Assembly: GCA_021613535.1 (NCBI GenBank)
Contig: CP075492.1
Location: forward strand, 17,608,001-17,672,000
DNA from: Adineta vaga
Lineage: Eukaryota; Rotifera
DNA: 64,000 nt
Direction of reading: 5' to 3'
Under the pieces are notes generated by a model. It had not been told where the DNA came from and made no database searches. It was given only the letters and a program-made list of their open reading frames with translations. Position numbers and translations under genes: made by a program. Of this stretch, positions 58,501-64,000 are shown in pieces; positions within the stretch are counted from its first letter, which is position 1, and every line of letters starts with the position of its first letter.

Positions 58501-61500
58501 AGAACACTTACAGTAATACTGAAAGAATTAACGACAACAATATCCAATCGAGTATCATTATTGAAATCACCAACAGCTAAAGATCGTGGGAACAAACCCG
58601 TTGAATATGTAGCTGCATTGTAAAAACCTTCAAAACCACCAAGAAGAATGTCTATTGAACCTGTATCATTACTAACAACTGTAAGATCTAATCGTTCGTC
58701 GTGGTTTAAATCGCCTAATGACAGTGAGATGGAATTAGTGGAACCAGTCTGATACATTATAGGAGTCGAAAAAGTACCATCACCATTTCCTAGAAATACG
58801 CTTGTATTGTTACCGCCTTTATTAGCAATAATTAAATCCATTTTTGTGTCGTTGTTCAAATCAGCAACGTGAATAAAGCATGGTGAAGCAGATTCGATCG
58901 AATAAGTGCCGAAGTTTGTGAAGGTTGCGTTACCGTTATTCAGAAAAATGCTTGTGCTGTCTATTCCGTGGTTGGCGACAGCAATATCAAGGAGAGTGTC
59001 TGCATTGAAAAAGCCAACTGCAATAGAATAAGGATGTGAACCGTAGTGAACAGGGATCGATAACTGTTTTGTAAAGCTATAATTAGCAGTTCCAATAAAT
59101 AGACCAACATTTTGTGTGCCATAATTAGCAACAGCAAGATCAAGGTAATTGTCGTCATTAAAATCGCCAACAACTATTGACAAGGGAAATGAATCGTAAC
59201 CTGTTGAGTATATGACTGCATTAAAGAAACTTCCATTTCCACATCCATAAAAGACACTTATACTATGCGTTCCATAATTCGCAGTGACAATGTCAAATAA
59301 TGTGTCATTGTTCAAGTCTTCAACGAGAATCCAAACTGGACGAGATGATCCGGTCGAAAACTTTAGTTGACTACGAAAAGATCCATTTGCAAATCCAAGA
59401 AATATACCAACACTGTTCGTGCCAAAATGTGCCACTGCAATATCCACGTGATTATCGTTGTTGAAGTCACTTGTTGCAACCATGTATGGAATAGAACGAG
59501 GGCCAGTCGAATAGAAGACTGGATCTTCAAAAGTACCATCACATTTTCCAAAATAAATACCTATATTGTCAACAGCTGAATTTGCAACGACCATATCAGG
59601 ACATGAATCATTGTTGAAAATGGTGACAACTATCGACCGTGGACCATAGTTGTATTCGACTGGATTAGGATATGTTCGTTTAAAATTGAATCCACATTTC
59701 GAAGCTAAATGACCAAATAGCAACGAACTCAAAACTAATCAAATACTCCAATGTCTTTTTTTACGCGATCGTATTTTTCTGAAATCTGTTAAATTTCAAT
59801 TGGAACATCTCCCTGAATGTCAACATAATGCTTTTTTTCGCATTACGTATCAAGGAACTGATAATTTATCAAATAAAACGTTACTATCACATTATTGTTT
59901 TAGCTTTTGAAGTGTTCTTCTTAGAATAAATTACGACTCTTTCCATTACGATTACTCATCAAATACAGAAACTATGACGAAAACATGTCACGAAAAGTGT
60001 CTTGTAGTTTTTTTTGTGGAACTACATTGCAGTATTTCACTGCATATTTTATGTAATATATATGTAAGATATTTCGTCGTGAAATGAAAATTTTTCGTAA
60101 GTGATAAAACACATACAATTGAAATTTAACTCGTTATTATCATTTTATACTTAACAATTGTCTATACAATATAAGTTTCACTTGTACAACAGTGGTAAAA
60201 GAAGAAATGAAAAAGTTTATGCAATTAGCTTAATAACAGAATTCTTGAACGATTTCTTTCGTCTCTTAGCTAATCTCTTCTCCACTTTCACTCGTTTTTC
60301 ATATTCATCTTTGTATCTATTCATAATAAAATCATTGACGGAGCGGGTTTTTTCTAAGCTTTTCTTTCTGTTATAATATCAATTCAAAAATTTAAAATCA
60401 TTTATTCTGTAGCTCTTGACCGTGAGCAATCATTGTACATTATCAATGAAACTTTCTTCAAGTTTTTTATTTTCTCATTCTATGATAGGGTCGAGGAGAT
60501 ATTAACGTAAATTTCTAACTCGTTTTCTTAAGACATGTAAAATAACACAAAATAAGTGAAGTTAATCATAATAATTTCACTGCGAATCGATCGATAATTG
60601 TACTATACGAAAAAATCTTAAATACGTGCAAACCATCAATAGACAATTCGGAACCACAGTTTCAGTTCAGTGAAGATATACACAACTTCTATCATAAAGG
60701 GATTTATAATATGTCACGTAGTATAGATGCATGAATAGTTTTACAAGAAGTTTTTGAAGAGTGTGAACATTGCAAGATTCACCACGAAATTCTAACTTTT
60801 TAAACGTTCCATTATAAAAGTATGATGTAGTGGTATATTCCTATATACACATAGGACTTATCCATATTCATGTTATATGTATTTTCCTTTCATTCTTGGA
60901 CTTTTCCTATATATATATACGTATGTTTGCTGATATATGTGTGTGTATCCATCTATACCTTATTCTGTTCTCTTCTTTTTCCTTCGTCTTACTTCAATAA
61001 AGATACTCTTTCCGAAGATCGTACTTTATTGAACCACAAGACGTGACAAAAAGAGAATGTCTTTTATGAACAAAATATGATTGCATTGAAAGATGACTGA
61101 TATTATTAGTTTCTATATCATTATTTATACGAAACTAAAAACTATATTTTTACTAACAATACATGCAAATATTGCATAATTTAGAGTTTTTCATAAAAAT
61201 ATTCTTATTATAAATTGGCTACTGCTATTGTATATGAGAAAATTGTAGAATAAAATCAACATACCCGCTGGTTTGGGTATTCTAAAGTAAACAATCAGAA
61301 TGCCAATGATCATTACCATAACTGTAAATATGGTAAATTGAACTGCACGATATTTCATTGCATTGATTGTTATGTAAAAGTAATGTTTCCTAAAGGAAGT
61401 TAACGAAAAGTATATTAAATATCGGGAAAAAAGAACACGAAGCATACAAAGGCTTTGGGGGTTGGCGCATTATTATTTTGTTTTTCACACCATTGTTATC

Positions 61501-61608
61501 AAGTGCCGTGTTAAAAGTATTAGGTACCGAACACATATTGTTCTTGCCATCATTAATAACAGCATTTTTAGTAGGCGAATCATTATTTTTCTGACCATTG
61601 TGATTCAT
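55503..61608 (-). CDS. Type II membrane FG-GAP repeat giant (predicted three exons)
   Basis: Exon 1 is 61448-61608 (ATG; polar cytosolic head with MNHNGQKNND and many Asn). Exon 2 is 61265-61389, a single membrane segment (VQFTIFTVMVMIIGILIVYF), ending GTATGT. Exon 3 is 55503-59704, ~1400 codons of FG-GAP/VCBS repeats. Phases fit at both joins (2, then 1), giving 1495 aa. About 28 repeats follow the pattern YSTGxxPxSVAVGDFNNDxRLDIVVVNSGSNTVSVLLGHGNGSF. DFNNDxxLDIVVVN loops resemble Ca-binding sites, and NGSF/NQT sequons suggest N-glycosylation. The long exon has no ATG at its start and needs the upstream exons. The 1560-bp intron could hide further phase-1 exons. Likely an extracellular propeller array anchored at the membrane, for adhesion or recognition; ligand unknown. 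Confidence 0.7.
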
Positions 61609-64000
61609 AGGTGCTAATTCAATCTATAAAAAGATAATGACATAGATGGACGATACTAATAATGAAAAATTTTCTAAAAACTTCTGACTATAACAACTTT
61701 GTCTAGCTCATTATGTCATTTCATCAGTCAACAAAGATCTCGTTTAGTTACAATTGCAGTTTCATTATTTACAGCACATTTTTATAATCTAAATGTATTT
61801 GATAAAACACCGATATAAGCTCTACTGTCAATTAAAACTAGGATTAAAATTACTTTTTTCTTAGAGCGGAATTATTATTATAGTTCAAGTTTTGCAACGA
61901 TTGTTTTCGGTACTGTGATCATTTACAGAGTTTCTTCGTTTTGCTTTATATACTCCAATATAAAATAAATATCCATTCGAAATTTCAAAACCATAAATTG
62001 ATATAAACGGACAAAGTATATTGATACTTATGATTATGATGAACAGTAATATTTCGGATGTTGCGAAAGTTAAAGATATGAATTGGTTATAGTGATAGCG
62101 TCTGTGGAAGACTCTTCTTTATTTCTTTCACTATGTTTGATAAAAGAAGTATGAATGTTAATAAATAGAAATTCTCTCCCAGTATGAAAACAACGACATC
62201 TTAAACGCATTAATAGTACAATAACGAATGGTTATGTTCTCATGATTTTCTCCAAACCCTCAGTTTCTATTTATCCAATAGTAGTGCTCGATCATTACTT
62301 CAGTAACTTTTAAAAGGAAGCACACCTAACGTTTTTATCTATTCCTATGTTTTACAAACTTCATCAGCTTGATACTGCATGATTGACTTGAATATTTGAT
62401 TGTTGTAATCACTAATCGAAGATGTAGAATAATAGTATATTATATAATAAACAACCGATGTATCCTAAAAAATAAACAAAATATTCAAGTCTTTTGTCGA
62501 ACTCGCGTATCTTTTTTAAAGAAAAATAAGTGAGCACATGTTTGACGTTGAGAACTTTGAGAAGTTCTCTCCTACCCTTCACTTATAGATGCATCCCTGC
62601 CACAGGCGGAATTCTTTTACAGAAATAACATGATCTCAAGCAAAATCGTTGGCGAACTATCAAGGAGACGAGATGGCGATACTGACTTTCTAAAAGATTT
62701 TCTTATAGACTAAAAAAACTTTATTTTTTATGATGAGAAAAATACTTTTTGCATGATTATGGGTTCATCTGCAGTAACAGAATTTTATTCATATCTATCA
62801 TATCTTCAGAAACAGTCTTTGAATAGCGTACGATTTGAATTGCGTTTGCAAAGTAACCTCATAGAGCTTATTTTAAGTCAAAGTATCGAGAGTTTCCGTG
62901 TGAAAAATTTTATTTAAAAAATACCTAATATCTACTACAATGAGAATGAGAAAATTTTTATATAGGATCGAAAGTGCTTTATTGTTTTCTCTAGTTTAGC
63001 ATCGAGTAAATCATCATAGACGCTAACACTTCGTAGATCCTCACCTTGATCATGGCCGAAGCGGGATCTGGGTAGCCTTGCCCGAACGTAAATAATGGTG
63101 CTGTTACGTCCTTGCATCATGACTGCTAACATGTGTATGCTCCATAATAATTTCTTATGCACCCAAATTATTGTATGAGAGAATCCTTCAGTTGTTTATT
63201 AACTTTGTCGCTTAAGTGAATCGAACACTTTTTTTATGGAAATATGTAATTAAACTTGAATTTGTTACAAATTTAAATTCATCATGAACTCAGCTATTAA
63301 TGGAAATCGGAAGTGTATGCTAGGAGAAGAAAGGAGACTTTTGTATTCTAAGTAGTTTTGCGCTACTTTGAAGTACTTTCAGCCACTTCGACTACTTTAA
63401 GTGCCAAAACAGAACACTTTTGTTCCGTTTTTGGGCAAAAATTTCTCGAAATACAGCACTTTGAGACACTTAGACGGAATTTTAAGTACTTTGACATATT
63501 TTTCAAGTACTTTAAGCTATTTCGAGCTACTTTAAAACACTTTTGTACTTTGTTGTAATTTTCTACTTCAGGTCTGCTTTTTTCCCTTAGAGTGTATGAC
63601 TAAGATTATCTTTCCTCCGATCACACTCTAATTCTCATCTTAAAGCGTTGATTTAATAGTGTTACAGTAAAAAACAATTTGTTTCGCTCAGCGTAACTTG
63701 TGTCAGCATCAATTTAGTTTTCATGGTAAAAATGTTTTGACTTTAACTCTGTTGGAATACGATCTATGTATTCAGATTTAAATAAAACAAAAATAACTAG
63801 ACGATTTATTGTTTATAGATCAATTGGTTCAATTTATGAAATTAAGCACATTAGAAAAATCTACACAAATATAAAATGTTATTTACAGTGACATTTATTC
63901 GTATAGAAGTAGATCATATGCGATTTAGCGAATATTTATCTATGTAAAGGGTATTGCAAAATTATAGACCCCCCATATACATGAATACGAAAATCGTTAT
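61609..64000. other. No supported gene
   Basis: AT-rich, with scattered short frames lacking family features. A frame at 62935-63162 (minus; ...HDQGEDLRSVSVYDDLLDAKLE) is the least random-looking but has no recognisable domain. A degenerate ACTTT-rich repeat block lies at 63355-63555. Confidence 0.4.
63355..63555 (+). repeat. Degenerate [GC]TACTTTRAG / CACTT repeats
   Basis: About 14 ACTT-containing words (CTACTTTGAAGTACTTTCAG, CACTTCGACTACTTTAAG, AAGTACTTTGACATA and similar) at 12-20-bp spacing. Confidence 0.5.

Noticed and set aside
61723-61760. Minus-strand CTGATGA word near 61723
   Set aside because: No GAAA or stems at hammerhead spacing.
1-64000. Clustered regular repeats as a CRISPR array, or bacterial operons
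   Set aside because: Repeats lack uniform units and spacers, and the spliced genes show a eukaryotic genome.

Overview
The window reads as nuclear DNA of a bdelloid rotifer, probably Adineta- or Rotaria-like. This is an inference from several signs: AT-rich sequence with many short GT-AG introns; very large FG-GAP/VCBS-repeat and NHL-repeat proteins; an Athena-type Penelope-like retroelement (PLE) with no visible endonuclease domain; short tracts resembling the bdelloid telomere repeat TGTGGG; and piggyBac, hAT and Helitron relics. It is accessory-type DNA, with a few ordinary genes set among nested mobile elements.

Layout. 1-4.2 kb: a partial F-box gene, a defensin-like peptide gene with an internal TGA, a piggyBac relic split by a small TIR element, and a small two-exon gene. 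5.6-8 kb: a secreted NHL-repeat protein. 9.2-10.7 kb: a broken Cys-rich gene. 11-14.3 kb: foldback and telomere-like mini-elements, plus a coiled-coil ORF lying between two plus-strand hammerhead-ribozyme-like motifs. 14.9-19.6 kb: the two clearest housekeeping genes, an aromatic-amino-acid-decarboxylase-like enzyme and cystathionine beta-synthase, both on the minus strand. 19.6-22.5 kb: repeats only.

22.8-32.2 kb is the most unusual object: a 9.4-kb DNA transposon with ~600-bp terminal inverted repeats, sitting inside a hAT-transposase-like gene. It carries an apparently intact 10-exon gene of 1256 codons that joins a DDE transposase to a cysteine-peptidase (ubiquitin-hydrolase-like) domain. 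Two further genes encode membrane proteins, one small and one with the topology of a surface glycoprotein. I do not recognise this combination.

33.2-36.7 kb: a degenerate Athena-like PLE with a reverse-transcriptase gene and a small downstream gene, followed by a third hammerhead-like motif. 39.3-48.1 kb: a predicted secreted PAN / Thr-Ser-linker / FG-GAP protein whose exons match in phase across a 5.5-kb intron. 50.3-54.8 kb: a Helitron truncated at its helicase by a foldback element, next to an internally deleted piggyBac. 55.5-61.6 kb: a second FG-GAP giant, predicted to be a type II membrane protein. 61.6-64 kb: no recognisable gene.

Exon structures were worked out by eye from GT-AG sites and reading phase, and domain calls rest on motif recognition. 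No database search was possible.
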